Source of the DNA: Sutterella wadsworthensis 2_1_59BFAA
Lineage (GTDB): Bacteria; Pseudomonadota; Gammaproteobacteria; Burkholderiales; Burkholderiaceae_F
Direction of reading: 5' to 3'
Assembly: GCF_000297775.1 (NCBI RefSeq)
Contig: NZ_JH815513.1
Span: 365,104-404,658 of the forward strand
Length of the DNA stretch: 39,555 bases
Shown here: positions 1-8,975 of the stretch, one piece after another
Layout: each line of letters opens with the position of its first letter
Numbering within the stretch: position 1 is the stretch's first letter
Program-made: the position numbers and the translations under genes
Notes under the pieces: model-generated
The model's database searches: none
Told to the model about the DNA's origin: nothing
The model's input: the letters and a program-made list of their open reading frames with translations, nothing else

Positions 1-196
1 GGGCCATGGATCGAGAGATTTGAAAAGTTGCCCTACAATATTGGTCATAGCGCTCATCCTTTTTTCGCGGTTCTTCTCTAGTAACTTGAATCTGCCTGAA
101 ATTTGGAGTGAGCGCTACTTTTTTTTCCTTGGAGGGAGCCGACCAGACTTTTTCTTAAAAGTCAAGGCCGCGTTCCACGGACTTCCGAGATGAACC
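1..196. other. Left edge, no gene recognised
   Basis: No open frame here has a plausible start, ribosome site or recognisable product. The stretch is less GC-rich than the rest of the window. It contains T-runs near 61 and 119 and a small palindrome, GACTTTT/AAAAGTC, near 149-166. It may be the edge of an intergenic region cut by the window. Confidence 0.4.
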
Positions 197-230
197 AAAA
201 AAAAGCGCCCGACCAAATGCCGGTCGGGCG
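197..230 (-). terminator. Intrinsic terminator, minus strand
   Basis: The perfect 9-bp GC-rich stem CGCCCGACC/GGTCGGGCG has a 7-nt loop. Read on the minus strand it is followed by an uninterrupted T8 tract. No protein gene lies upstream on that strand, so it most likely ends a small RNA. Confidence 0.85.
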
Positions 231-400
231 TTGAAGGGGCGCGGAACTACCAGATTCCGCTAAAGGACCGGAAGAGGAACAATCGCGCTGCCGGCCTCTG
301 GCAGAGCGAAGGGGAGGAGATTGGAACCCCTGATGTCCCTTTCCATGTGACACATGCTAACCCGACTCGGACCGGGGGTGGTTAAGCCCCGAATAAGAAT
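197..400 (-). ncRNA. Unrecognised structured RNA candidate
   Basis: The minus strand ends in a strong intrinsic terminator (206-230 with eight T). Upstream of it, read on that strand, lies a chain of stems: GCGGAA/TTCCGC (241-260 region), CTGCC/GGCAG, AGGGG/CCCCT, CATGTG/CACATG (344-356) and CCCG/CGGG. GGGGC near 386-390 can pair with GCCCC near 236-240, closing the whole domain. There is no credible ORF on either strand. The AGGGG-TTCCAAT-CTCCT element imitates a tRNA T-arm, but no matching acceptor or anticodon arm was found. I tried tmRNA, 6S, SRP and RNase P signatures from memory and none fitted well. It could be a divergent 6S-like RNA or a lineage-specific sRNA. The promoter was not identified. 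Confidence 0.4.
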
Positions 401-495
401 CCGACCAAATCACTCGGGATTTGATCTCGCTCAATAAATGAGAACGTTTCTTAAGTGCTTTTAAGCAAAAAGGGGCCCTGCGGCGGGGTTTCGGG

Positions 496-563
496 TGTCA
501 TGAAATCGTCATGAAATGTTCACGGAGGCGTCAAGCCGGGTGTTCATACTGCGTTCACGTACA
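496..563 (+). promoter_or_regulatory. Pho boxes upstream of pstS
   Basis: There are 11-bp direct repeats of the PhoB type. The first set is TGTCATGAAAT (496-506), CGTCATGAAAT (507-517) and GTTCACGGAGG (518-528). A second pair is GTTCATACTGC (542-552) and GTTCACGTACA (553-563). The period and the TGTCAT-like heptamers match the known PhoB operator design. PhoB itself is encoded downstream at 4919, so phosphate-starvation control with positive feedback on the cluster is the natural reading. Confidence 0.8.
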
Positions 564-614
564 GGAGAACAGCACCTGTACGACTTTTAAAACTGAATGG
601 AACACTTATTCATC

Positions 615-1448
615 ATGCAGAACACCATCTTTTCCCGCCGCCGCGTCGTGACCTTCGTCTGCGCCGCCTCCGCCCTTGCCGCCTGCGGTACGACGTTTGC
701 CGCCGGCACGGTCAACCTCAACGGCTCCACGACGGTTCTTCCGGTCATGCAGCAGGTTTCCGAAGCCTTCATGCAGAAGAACCCCGGCGTTGTCGTGACG
801 ATCTCCGGCACGGGTTCCGGCAACGGCATCAAGGCGCTCCGCGACAAGATGACCGATGTGGCCATGTCGAGCCGCGACCTCAAGGACAAGGAAAAGAAGG
901 ACTTCGAAGCCCACGGCATCAATCCGGTCAAGATCCCTGTCGCCCTTGACGCCATCATCCCTGTCGTCTCCCCGAAGAACTCCGTCGCCTCCCTTACGAT
1001 GGAGCAGTTGCGCGACCTCTTCGCCGGCAAGATCAAGAACTGGAAGGAACTCGGCGGTGCCGACGCTCCCGTGGTCGTGGTCGGCCGCGACTCCTCCTCC
1101 GGCACGTTCGAATCCTGGCAGGAACTCGTCATGGGCAAGACCCGCGTGTCCCAGCGCGCTCTCCTCCAGAGCTCCTCCGGCGGCGTCGTTCAGGCCGTTG
1201 CCGGCAATCCGAACGCCATTGGCTACATCGGCGTGGGCTACCTCGACAGCCAGATCAAGGGCCTCGTCGTGAACGGCGTCCAGCCCGGTGCCAAGACCGC
1301 TCAGGACGGCACGTGGCCGATCTCCCGCGAACTCTACCTCTTCACCTCCGGCCAGCCGCAGGGCGACGCCAAGAAGCTCGTCGACTACACGCTCTCCGCC
1401 GAAGGCCAGCAGTTCGTCTCCAAGTCCGGCTTCGTTCCGCTCAAGTAA
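615..1448 (+). CDS. pstS: Phosphate ABC transporter, periplasmic phosphate-binding protein PstS
   Basis: PstS captures inorganic phosphate in the periplasm and delivers it to the PstC/PstA membrane channel. The predicted protein has a basic n-region (SRRR), a hydrophobic core and an AFA/AAG-type cleavage region near residues 28-30. The mature chain opens with the family-typical NLNGSTTVLP and carries the SGTGSGNGIKAL and GRDSSSGTFE phosphate-loop segments. At about 277 residues it belongs to the shorter PBP-like PstS group; E. coli PstS is about 346. An in-frame ATG at 597 would add six residues. I prefer 615 because a GGAAC element lies just upstream and the signal peptide then starts normally. 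It is first in the pst-pho cluster, directly behind the Pho boxes. Confidence 0.93.
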   Translation: MQNTIFSRRRVVTFVCAASALAACGTTFAAGTVNLNGSTTVLPVMQQVSEAFMQKNPGVVVTISGTGSGNGIKALRDKMTDVAMSSRDLKDKEKKDFEAHGINPVKIPVALDAIIPVVSPKNSVASLTMEQLRDLFAGKIKNWKELGGADAPVVVVGRDSSSGTFESWQELVMGKTRVSQRALLQSSSGGVVQAVAGNPNAIGYIGVGYLDSQIKGLVVNGVQPGAKTAQDGTWPISRELYLFTSGQPQGDAKKLVDYTLSAEGQQFVSKSGFVPLK

Positions 1449-1494
1449 TTGCCTGACCGGCGAGATGCAAGCGGTCAGAAAAACCGATTGAAGC

Positions 1495-1535
1495 ACGCCG
1501 GCCGATCGCCCTCGATTCGGCCGGCGTTTCTTTTG
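1495..1535 (+). terminator. Intercistronic terminator between pstS and pstC
   Basis: The 11-bp stem ACGCCGGCCGA/TCGGCCGGCGT is followed by TTCTTTT. Partial termination here would yield more PstS than membrane subunits, as is known for binding-protein-dependent transporters. That functional reading is inferred. Confidence 0.75.
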
Positions 1536-1570
1536 CTCCAGAAAAGATCCAGCCTTTCCAAGGATCCCTC

Positions 1571-2452
1571 ATGCTCAACTACAGATCAGCAGACACGCTG
1601 TTCAGAAGGGCCTCGGGCACTGTGGCGTGCGTGAGCGTGCTTGCGCTCACGGCCATCGTGCTCTTCCTGCTCGCACAGGGCCTTCCGATCTTCAAGGACG
1701 TTCCCATCGGGGACTTCCTCTTCACGACCGACTGGTACCCGACGGACGAACCGCCGGTCTTCGGTCTCGGCGCCATGATCGTCGGCTCCTTTGCGGCTGC
1801 CGTACTCACGGCCGTCATCGCCGTGCCGCTCGGCGTGCTCACCGCCGCGGCCCTTCACTGCGCGGTCCCCGCTTGGGCCGCCCGAATCCTCAAGCCCGTC
1901 ATCGAGCTGATGGCGGCGCTGCCCTCGGTGGTCATCGGCTTCATCGGCATGGTGATCGTCGCCCCGTGGCTTCAGGAGACGTTCAACCTCCCGACCGGCC
2001 TCAACCTCTTCAACGCGGGCCTGATGCTCGCCTTCATGTGCATCCCGACGATCGCCTCGATTTCCGAGGACGCGCTCAGGAACGTGCCGGGCGCGCTTCG
2101 CGAGGCCTCGCTCGCCCTTGGCGCCACTCGCTGGGAGACGCTCTGCCGCGTCGAGCTTCGCTGGGCCATGGGCGGCATCGGCACCTCCGTCATGCTCGGC
2201 CTCTCGCGCGCCATCGGCGAAACGATGGTCGTGCTGATGGTGGCGGGCGGCGCGGGCATCATCCCCGAAAGCATCTTCGATCCGGTCCGTCCGATGACGG
2301 CGGGCATTGCGGCCGAAATGGCTGAGGCCGCCGTGGGCGGCGAGCACTACCACGCGCTCTACGCCGCGGGCCTGCTCCTCTTCCTGATCACCTTCGCCTT
2401 CAACCTCGCCGCGTGGTACTTCACGCGCCGTCTCTCCCTCAGGAGCGCATGA
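1571..2452 (+). CDS. pstC: Phosphate ABC transporter permease PstC
   Basis: PstC is one of two membrane subunits of the high-affinity phosphate importer. It has an N-terminal transmembrane helix near residues 17-38, a periplasmic segment, then the BPD-type permease core with several helices. The EAA-like loop ALREASLALGATRWET couples to the ATPase PstB, and the AIGETMVVLMVAGG motif is typical of PstC. The length of 293 aa is close to the usual ~300-320. The start is set by AAGGA about 7 nt upstream. It overlaps pstA through TGATG, which suggests translational coupling. Confidence 0.95.
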   Translation: MLNYRSADTLFRRASGTVACVSVLALTAIVLFLLAQGLPIFKDVPIGDFLFTTDWYPTDEPPVFGLGAMIVGSFAAAVLTAVIAVPLGVLTAAALHCAVPAWAARILKPVIELMAALPSVVIGFIGMVIVAPWLQETFNLPTGLNLFNAGLMLAFMCIPTIASISEDALRNVPGALREASLALGATRWETLCRVELRWAMGGIGTSVMLGLSRAIGETMVVLMVAGGAGIIPESIFDPVRPMTAGIAAEMAEAAVGGEHYHALYAAGLLLFLITFAFNLAAWYFTRRLSLRSA

Positions 2453-3306
2453 TGAAAGATCTCAAGATGCGCAATCTCTCCGGCCTCGCAGGCTTCACGG
2501 TGATGCGCGGCGCCGCCCTCGTGTGCGTGCTCTCGCTCGTCTCGATGCTCGGCGTCATCTTCTGGAACGCCATGCCCGCCATGACCTGGGAGTTCTTCAC
2601 CGAAGCCCCGCGCAACATGATGAGCGAAGGCGGCATCTGGCCCTGCATCGTGGGCACGTTCCTCCTCGCCGCAGGCGCCCTCGTGATCGCGCTGCCGCTC
2701 GGCGTCATGAGCGCCGTGTTCCTCAACGAGTACAACCTCGACTCGCCCGTCATCACCGTGATCCGCCTCTCGATCGCGAACCTCGCGGGTGTTCCGTCGA
2801 TCATCTTCGGCCTCTTCGGCCTGACGTTCTTCGTGGTCTTCTGCGGCTTCGGCGTGAGCCTTCTCTCCGGCATCCTCACGCTTGCCGTGTTGAGCCTGCC
2901 GATCATCATCAATACGACGGAAACGGCCCTCAAGCAGATCCCGCAGGACTGGCGCGAAGCCTCGCTCGCCCTGGGCGCCACGCGCTTCGAGACGATCATG
3001 AAGGTGATCCTGCCGAACGCGCTCCCCGGCATCCTCACGGGTGCCATCCTCGCGCTCGCCCGAGCCGCAGGTGAAACCGCCGCCGTGATGTACACGGGCA
3101 CGGTCTTCTTCACTCAGAAGGACGGCGTCTCGCTCTTCGAGCCCGTCATGGCGCTTCCCTACCACGTCTACGTGATGGCCACTTCCGGCACGAACATCGA
3201 GGGCACCCGCCACCTGCAGTACGGCACCTCGCTCGTCCTCGTCGCGCTCGTCTTCCTGATGAGCCTCGGCGCCATCATCCTGCGCGAACGCCGCCGCTCC
3301 CGCTGA
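2452..3306 (+). CDS. pstA: Phosphate ABC transporter permease PstA
   Basis: PstA is the second membrane subunit of the phosphate importer and pairs with PstC. The predicted helices begin at about residue 18. The coupling loop DWREASLALGATRFETI near residues 165-181 and the following ARAAGETAAVMYTG are hallmarks of PstA. I chose the ATG at 2452 because AGGAG sits 6 nt upstream; an ATG at 2449 is also possible and would add one Met. A much longer reading from 2413 would overlap pstC by 40 nt and is unlikely. The predicted size is 284 aa. Confidence 0.94.
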   Translation: MKDLKMRNLSGLAGFTVMRGAALVCVLSLVSMLGVIFWNAMPAMTWEFFTEAPRNMMSEGGIWPCIVGTFLLAAGALVIALPLGVMSAVFLNEYNLDSPVITVIRLSIANLAGVPSIIFGLFGLTFFVVFCGFGVSLLSGILTLAVLSLPIIINTTETALKQIPQDWREASLALGATRFETIMKVILPNALPGILTGAILALARAAGETAAVMYTGTVFFTQKDGVSLFEPVMALPYHVYVMATSGTNIEGTRHLQYGTSLVLVALVFLMSLGAIILRERRRSR

Positions 3307-3350
3307 GACGGATGCGGCCGACATTGAACCGAATTTGAAAAGACACGAAC

Positions 3351-4154
3351 ATGACCAGCATTGATCTGAACAGCATGACCGCGATGAACCTTGACGGTCT
3401 TCCCACGAAGATCGCGGTGAACGACCTCAACGTGTGGTACGGCAAGTTCCATGCCCTCAAGCACATCACGCTCGCCATACCCGAGGGCCGAGTGACGGCC
3501 TTCATCGGCCCGTCGGGCTGCGGCAAGTCGACGCTCCTGCGCACCTTCAACCGCATGTACGCCCTCTATCCGGGCCAGCGCGCCGAAGGCGAGCTGATGC
3601 TCGACGGCGTCAACATCCTCTCGGGCACTATCGACGACTGCACGCTCAGGAGCCGCGTCGGCATGGTCTTCCAGCGCCCGACCCCGTTCCCGATGAGCAT
3701 CTACGACAACATCGCCTACGGCATCCGCTTGCGCGAGAACGTCGCGAAGTCCGAGCTCGACGACCGCGTCGAGTGGGCCCTTAAGAAGGCCGCCCTCTGG
3801 AACGACGTCAAGGACAAGCTGCGCGAGCCCGGCACGAGCCTCTCGGGCGGCCAGCAGCAGCGCCTTTGCATCGCCCGCGGCGTTGCCGTCAAGCCCGAGG
3901 TCCTTCTGCTCGACGAGCCGTGCTCGGCCCTTGACCCGATCTCGACCGCCCGCATCGAGGAGCTCATTGAGGAGCTCAAGAACGACTACACGGTCGTCAT
4001 CGTCACTCACTCCATGCAGCAGGCCGCCCGCGTCTCCGACTACACGGCCTTCCTCTACCTCGGCGAACTGATCGAGACCGGTCCCACGACCGACATCTTC
4101 ACCCGTCCGCAGAAGAAGGCGACCGAGGACTACATCACCGGCCGCTTCGGCTAA
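3351..4154 (+). CDS. pstB: Phosphate ABC transporter ATP-binding protein PstB
   Basis: PstB hydrolyses ATP to power phosphate import through PstCA and takes part in signalling to PhoR. Visible motifs are Walker [10 protein letters not shown] (53-61), Q-loop VFQRP (Q108), ABC signature LSGGQQQR (164-171), Walker B LLLDEP (185-190) and the switch His in VTHSMQQA. The length of 267 aa is normal. There is a 44-nt gap from pstA and 19 nt to phoU, consistent with one transcript. Confidence 0.97.
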   Translation: MTSIDLNSMTAMNLDGLPTKIAVNDLNVWYGKFHALKHITLAIPEGRVTAFIGPSGCGKSTLLRTFNRMYALYPGQRAEGELMLDGVNILSGTIDDCTLRSRVGMVFQRPTPFPMSIYDNIAYGIRLRENVAKSELDDRVEWALKKAALWNDVKDKLREPGTSLSGGQQQRLCIARGVAVKPEVLLLDEPCSALDPISTARIEELIEELKNDYTVVIVTHSMQQAARVSDYTAFLYLGELIETGPTTDIFTRPQKKATEDYITGRFG

Positions 4155-4173
4155 AACGAAAGGAAACGACATC

Positions 4174-4887
4174 ATGAACCACATCGTCAAAAGCTACGAC
4201 CGCGACCTCGAGGAGGTCCTCGGCGAGGTGACCGCCATGGGCAGGCTCGTGCGCGAGCAGCTCGTCAAGGCGGCCGACGCCCTCGAGAAGCTCGACGCCG
4301 ACGAAGCCCGCTCCGTCATGACCCGCGACGCCGAGGTCAACGGCTACGAGGTCTCCGTCGACGCGAAGATCGAATCCGTCTTCGCCCGCCGCCAGCCTGC
4401 CGCCCGCGACCTGCGCACGCTCATCGGCATGAGCCGCGTCTCCGTCGACTTCGAGCGCATGGGTGACGAAATCCGCAACATGGCAGGCAGCGTCCTAGAG
4501 CTCAAGGGACTCGACGACTCTCTCCTTGAGAACCGCTCCGCCATCATCATGGCCGTCAACACGGTCGCCCACATGATCGACGACTCGATCCTCGCGCTCT
4601 CGCGACTCGACACGAACCTCGCCCGCGAGGTCATCGCACGCGACAGGCTCGTCGATGACGTCTATCGCACGACGCTCAGGAGCCTGATCGTGCACATGAT
4701 GCAGGATCCGTCCTCCACCGAGGGCGCCATCGCGCTCACTTGGATCGGCCGCTCGCTCGAACGAACGGGCGACCACGTGAAGAACGTCTGCGAGGCCGTC
4801 ATCTACATTGAGGAAGGTGCGGACGTGCGTCACGAGTTCTATACTGGCAAAATGGAATCCTGCCGAAACGGCTCTGCCGAAGGCTGA
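4174..4887 (+). CDS. phoU: Phosphate signalling protein PhoU
   Basis: PhoU is a cytoplasmic, helical, metal-binding regulator that links the Pst transporter to PhoR and keeps the Pho regulon off when phosphate is plentiful. The protein shows two PhoU repeats. Each has the E/D-rich helices typical of the family: MTRDAEVNGYEVSVDAKIE in the first half, and a second half ending in LERTGDHVKNVCEAVIYIEEG. The size of 237 aa matches the family. An AAGGAAA ribosome site precedes the ATG. Confidence 0.95.
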   Translation: MNHIVKSYDRDLEEVLGEVTAMGRLVREQLVKAADALEKLDADEARSVMTRDAEVNGYEVSVDAKIESVFARRQPAARDLRTLIGMSRVSVDFERMGDEIRNMAGSVLELKGLDDSLLENRSAIIMAVNTVAHMIDDSILALSRLDTNLAREVIARDRLVDDVYRTTLRSLIVHMMQDPSSTEGAIALTWIGRSLERTGDHVKNVCEAVIYIEEGADVRHEFYTGKMESCRNGSAEG

Positions 4888-4918
4888 TCCGCCCATCAAC
4901 AATTGCGACAAGGCATCT

Positions 4919-5641
<723 letters not shown>

Positions 5642-5718
5642 CCTCCCGCAGGCACGCATCCCGACCGCCCCGCACGATCGAGCACGCGCCCATGCACAGG
5701 ATTGAGAAAGGAGACACC

Positions 5719-6972
5719 ATGCCCGAAGCACTGTCGGCTCGTGGACGCCGCACGCAGTTCCTCGGCATTCTGATTGTCGGGGGCCTCATTCTGGTCGCGC
5801 TCGTCTCGGCCGTCCTGTGGCTGAGCGTCGCGGCAGGCACGGCCGCGATCTTCTTCTGCATGGGCGTCTCGTTCTTCGCGCTTCTCGCCGTGTACGCGGG
5901 CAAGCTCATCGTGGACGAGGAGCGTTACATGCAGGCAAGGCTCGAGGCGCGCGACGCGCGCTACCGCCAGACGCTCGAGCTCTTGCCCGAGGGCGTCGTC
6001 ATCCTCAAGGGCGAGGACGGCGTCATCGAATGGGTCAATACCATGGCGGGCGTTCATCTGGGAATCACGTCCGAAGACGTCGGCAGCGTCTTCACCGACA
6101 GGCTCATCGCCTCGCAGCCCGCCTTCTGCGCGTGGCTGCGTTCGCGCGACTTCTCGCGCCATTATGCGCTTGAGACCGCGGGCGGCTCCGTGCTGCTCGA
6201 TGCGGCCGTCGTCGCGCCCGACGAGCGCCACACCATCATCGTCACGCACGACGTCACCGAACGCCGCCGCGTCGACGACATGCGCCGAGACTTCGTCGCC
6301 AACGTCTCCCACGAGCTGCGCACGCCGCTCACCGTCATCGCGGGCTTTCTCGATCTGGCGGACATGGACGTGCCGCCCGAGCTCAGAAAGCGCCATCTCG
6401 CCCTCATGCGCGACCAGACGGCCCGCATGAAGCGCCTCACGGACGACCTGCTGATGCTCTCGAAGCTCGAGAACAGGGACGAGCGGGGGACAGACCAGCC
6501 CGAGCTCATCGACATGTCCGCGCTCATCGACGACGCCGTGCGCGAGGGCATGGCCTACTCGAAGATGCAGCACAAGTTCGAGGTCGCACACGAGCCCCTT
6601 TCGCTTCTCGGACATCCCGAGGAGATCCGAAGCGCGGTCCTCAACCTCATCACCAACGCCGTGCGCTACACGCCCAGAGGCGGCCGAATCAGGGTGGTCT
6701 GGAAGCGCACGGGCACGGGCGCCGTCCTCACGGTTGCCGACACGGGCATCGGCATTCCGCCCGAGCACCTGCCCCGCATCACCGAACGCTTCTACCGCGT
6801 CGACAAGGGGCGCTCGAGGGACACGGGCGGCACGGGCCTCGGTCTGGCCATCGTCAAGCACGTCATGCGGCGTGCGGGAGGCGAGCTCTCCATCGAGTCG
6901 ACTCCGGGCGAAGGCTCGAAGTTCATGCTCAGGTTCCCCGAGGAGAGGATCTTCTCGGGCCGCTATCTGTAG
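5719..6972 (+). CDS. phoR: Phosphate regulon sensor histidine kinase PhoR
   Basis: PhoR is an inner-membrane sensor kinase that controls PhoB. Two N-terminal membrane segments (about 12-36 and 40-63) are followed by a short linker and a PAS-like domain (about 80-180). The DHp domain has phospho-His H198 in NVSHELRTP, and a HATPase domain follows with N-box N313, G1 DTGIGIP (341-347) and G2 GGTGLGLAIV (370-379). There is no large periplasmic sensor domain, as expected for PhoR, which senses through PstSCAB-PhoU. The start at 5719 is fixed by AAAGGAG 5 nt upstream; an upstream ATG at 5692 lacks such a site. Confidence 0.94.
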   Translation: MPEALSARGRRTQFLGILIVGGLILVALVSAVLWLSVAAGTAAIFFCMGVSFFALLAVYAGKLIVDEERYMQARLEARDARYRQTLELLPEGVVILKGEDGVIEWVNTMAGVHLGITSEDVGSVFTDRLIASQPAFCAWLRSRDFSRHYALETAGGSVLLDAAVVAPDERHTIIVTHDVTERRRVDDMRRDFVANVSHELRTPLTVIAGFLDLADMDVPPELRKRHLALMRDQTARMKRLTDDLLMLSKLENRDERGTDQPELIDMSALIDDAVREGMAYSKMQHKFEVAHEPLSLLGHPEEIRSAVLNLITNAVRYTPRGGRIRVVWKRTGTGAVLTVADTGIGIPPEHLPRITERFYRVDKGRSRDTGGTGLGLAIVKHVMRRAGGELSIESTPGEGSKFMLRFPEERIFSGRYL

Positions 6973-7075
6973 AACGGACGCGGCATCCTGCGATCGGAGC
7001 CCGTTCGGGCGCGCCCTTGCTGGCGCGATGGGCTAAAATCAGACGATCCAATTCACCGAAGTCCGCAGGATTTCC

Positions 7076-7831
7076 ATGCACATTCTTGTCTCCAACGATG
7101 ACGGCTACCGCGCGCCCGGCATTCAGGCGCTCGCGCAGGCCATGCGCCGTTTCGGCCGCGTGACGGTCGTCGCGCCCGACCACAACCACTCCGGCGCCTC
7201 CAATTCGCTCACGCTCAACCGTCCGCTCACCGTCGAGCATCAGGACGGCGACAGCCTATACGTGCTTTCGGGCACGCCGTCCGACTGCGTGCACGTCGCG
7301 CTCACGGGTCTTCTGCCGAAGCCCGACCTCGTCGTCTCAGGCATCAACTGCGGCGCCAACATGGGCGACGACACGATGTACTCGGGCACGGTCGCGGCGG
7401 CCATCGAGGGCTACCTCTTCGGCGTTCCCTCCATCGCCTTCTCGCAGATCGACAAGGGCTGGGCCGAACTCGACTCCGCCGCGAAGATTGCGCAGCTCGT
7501 CGTCGAGCGTTATCTTGAAAGCCGCGAGGACGAAAGGGCCGTTCTGCTCAACGTCAACATGCCCAACATGCCCGTCGAGGCCCTCAAGGGCATCCGCGGC
7601 ACCCGTCTGGGCAAGCGCAACTGCGCCGAGAGCGTCATCCGCGAGATGAGCCCGCGCGGCTTTCCGATCTACTGGCTCGGCGCTGCGGGCAAGCCCGCCG
7701 ACGCAGAGGAGGGGACGGACTTCTGGGCGACCTCCCACGGCTATGTCTCCGTGACGCCGCTGCAGGTCGACCTCACGAACTACAAGCAGGTCCCGACGGT
7801 CCGAGGCTGGATGGACGGCCCCGCCGTCTGA
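7076..7831 (+). CDS. surE: 5'/3'-nucleotidase SurE
   Basis: SurE is a metal-dependent nucleoside monophosphate phosphatase. The N-terminus MHILVSNDDG carries the metal-binding D8-D9. S39 lies in HNHSG, and the SGINCGAN motif (88-95) supplies the Asn ligand. The length of 251 aa is normal. It is followed 54 nt later by nlpD. In most beta- and gammaproteobacteria pcm lies between surE and nlpD; it is absent here. A TAAAAT -10-like element lies at 7034-7039. Confidence 0.96.
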   Translation: MHILVSNDDGYRAPGIQALAQAMRRFGRVTVVAPDHNHSGASNSLTLNRPLTVEHQDGDSLYVLSGTPSDCVHVALTGLLPKPDLVVSGINCGANMGDDTMYSGTVAAAIEGYLFGVPSIAFSQIDKGWAELDSAAKIAQLVVERYLESREDERAVLLNVNMPNMPVEALKGIRGTRLGKRNCAESVIREMSPRGFPIYWLGAAGKPADAEEGTDFWATSHGYVSVTPLQVDLTNYKQVPTVRGWMDGPAV

Positions 7832-7885
7832 GATCCGCAAGGCACATTCAAGGGATAGAACGGAAAGGAAAGAAGGTTCAAGGAC

Positions 7886-8830
7886 ATGAACAAAACCGTA
7901 CGCATTCTGTCGATCTCCGTCGCGGCCGCCGCCGCGGCCTTCCTGTCGGGCTGCTCCTCCGTGGACATGGGCCCGGCTACGGTCGTCGACCACTCCACCT
8001 ACAGCGACGGCGCCGCGACCGCGCCCGTCCAGACGCCGAGCCTGCTGCCGGGCGGCATCGTCGACTCCGGCCGCACCCACACGGTGGCCGTGGGCGACAC
8101 CATCTACAACATCTCCGTGCGCTACGGCCTCTCCGCCGAACAGCTCCAGCAGCTCAACGCCATCACCGATCCGACGCAGCTGCGTCTGGGGCAGGTCCTG
8201 AGGCTTCCCGCCTCCGTCAACGCGCCCCGCGCCTACACGGGCAATCCGCAGGTCCGCGTCAACCGTGTGACGAACGACACCGTGCTTGAGACTGCGCCGA
8301 TCCGCAATGCCGAGACGGTGCCCGTTGCGGGTGAAACGACCGCCACCTCGTCGGTTGCATCCGCTGACGCCGCCGAAGCCGCCCGCAAGAAGGCCGAGGC
8401 CGAAGCTGCCGCCGAGAAGGTCCGCACCCAGGCCGAAGCGGCCAAGTCCCAGGCCCAGCAGAAGCTCAACGCCGTCACGCCGGGCCAGCGCATGATCTGG
8501 CCCGTGAGGGGCAAGATCAAGAGCGACTTCGCGAAGAACACCTTCGGTCTTGAGATCGCGGGCACGCAGGGCGACGTGGTCGTCGCGGCCATGCAGGGAG
8601 AAGTCATCTGGGTGGGCACGCTCAAGGGCTACTCGGGCACGCTCGCCGTCGTCAAGCACAGCCCGACGCTCATCACCGCCTACGGCGGCCTTGAGAACGT
8701 GGCGGTCTCCCAGGGCTCGAAGATCAAGTCGGGCCAGAAGATCGCCGACCTCAAGGGCGACACGCTGAGGTTCGAGGTCCGCGAGACCGGCAAGTGCGTC
8801 GATCCGCTCAAGTACCTCAACAAGCGCTGA
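7886..8830 (+). CDS. nlpD: NlpD-like lipoprotein with LysM and degenerate LytM/M23 domain
   Basis: This is an outer-membrane lipoprotein that in relatives activates the amidase AmiC during cell separation. The signal peptide ends in lipobox LSGC (20-23). The LysM peptidoglycan-binding domain covers about 65-108. An Ala/Lys/Glu-rich helical linker (about 155-190) leads to a C-terminal LytM fold (about 205-312). The zinc-ligand motifs are lost: the HxGxD position reads FGLEIAG, the tandem YxH reads YGG, and the final HLHFE reads DTLRFE. That fits a non-catalytic activator rather than an endopeptidase. Confidence 0.9.
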   Translation: MNKTVRILSISVAAAAAAFLSGCSSVDMGPATVVDHSTYSDGAATAPVQTPSLLPGGIVDSGRTHTVAVGDTIYNISVRYGLSAEQLQQLNAITDPTQLRLGQVLRLPASVNAPRAYTGNPQVRVNRVTNDTVLETAPIRNAETVPVAGETTATSSVASADAAEAARKKAEAEAAAEKVRTQAEAAKSQAQQKLNAVTPGQRMIWPVRGKIKSDFAKNTFGLEIAGTQGDVVVAAMQGEVIWVGTLKGYSGTLAVVKHSPTLITAYGGLENVAVSQGSKIKSGQKIADLKGDTLRFEVRETGKCVDPLKYLNKR

Positions 8831-8850
8831 TCCTCGGAGAGTCAGTCAAA

Positions 8851-8888
8851 AAAGAGCGCCGGCTTCACCGCCAGGCGCTCTTCTTTTT
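8851..8888 (+). terminator. Terminator after nlpD
   Basis: The stem AAGAGCGCC/GGCGCTCTT with a 13-nt loop is followed by CTTTTT. It separates nlpD from rlmD, so rlmD probably has its own promoter; a GGTAAAGT -10-like element follows at about 8889. Confidence 0.8.
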
Positions 8889-8975
8889 GGTAAAGTCTCC
8901 TACCTGAATTTTTGAGGACGGCCGGATGAAGTCGGCCGCCCAGGGATCCCCGTTTTACATAGAGAGTCAAGAGTC

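Noticed and set aside
203-353. tRNA or tmRNA on the minus strand
   Set aside because: A T-arm-like AGGGG-TTCCAAT-CTCCT exists, but the loop breaks the TTCRANY rule. No matching acceptor strand, anticodon arm or ALAA-type tag sequence could be found.
4808-4918. N-terminal extension of phoB
   Set aside because: It overlaps phoU and precedes the canonical MAKLLTVEDE start that has its own ribosome site.
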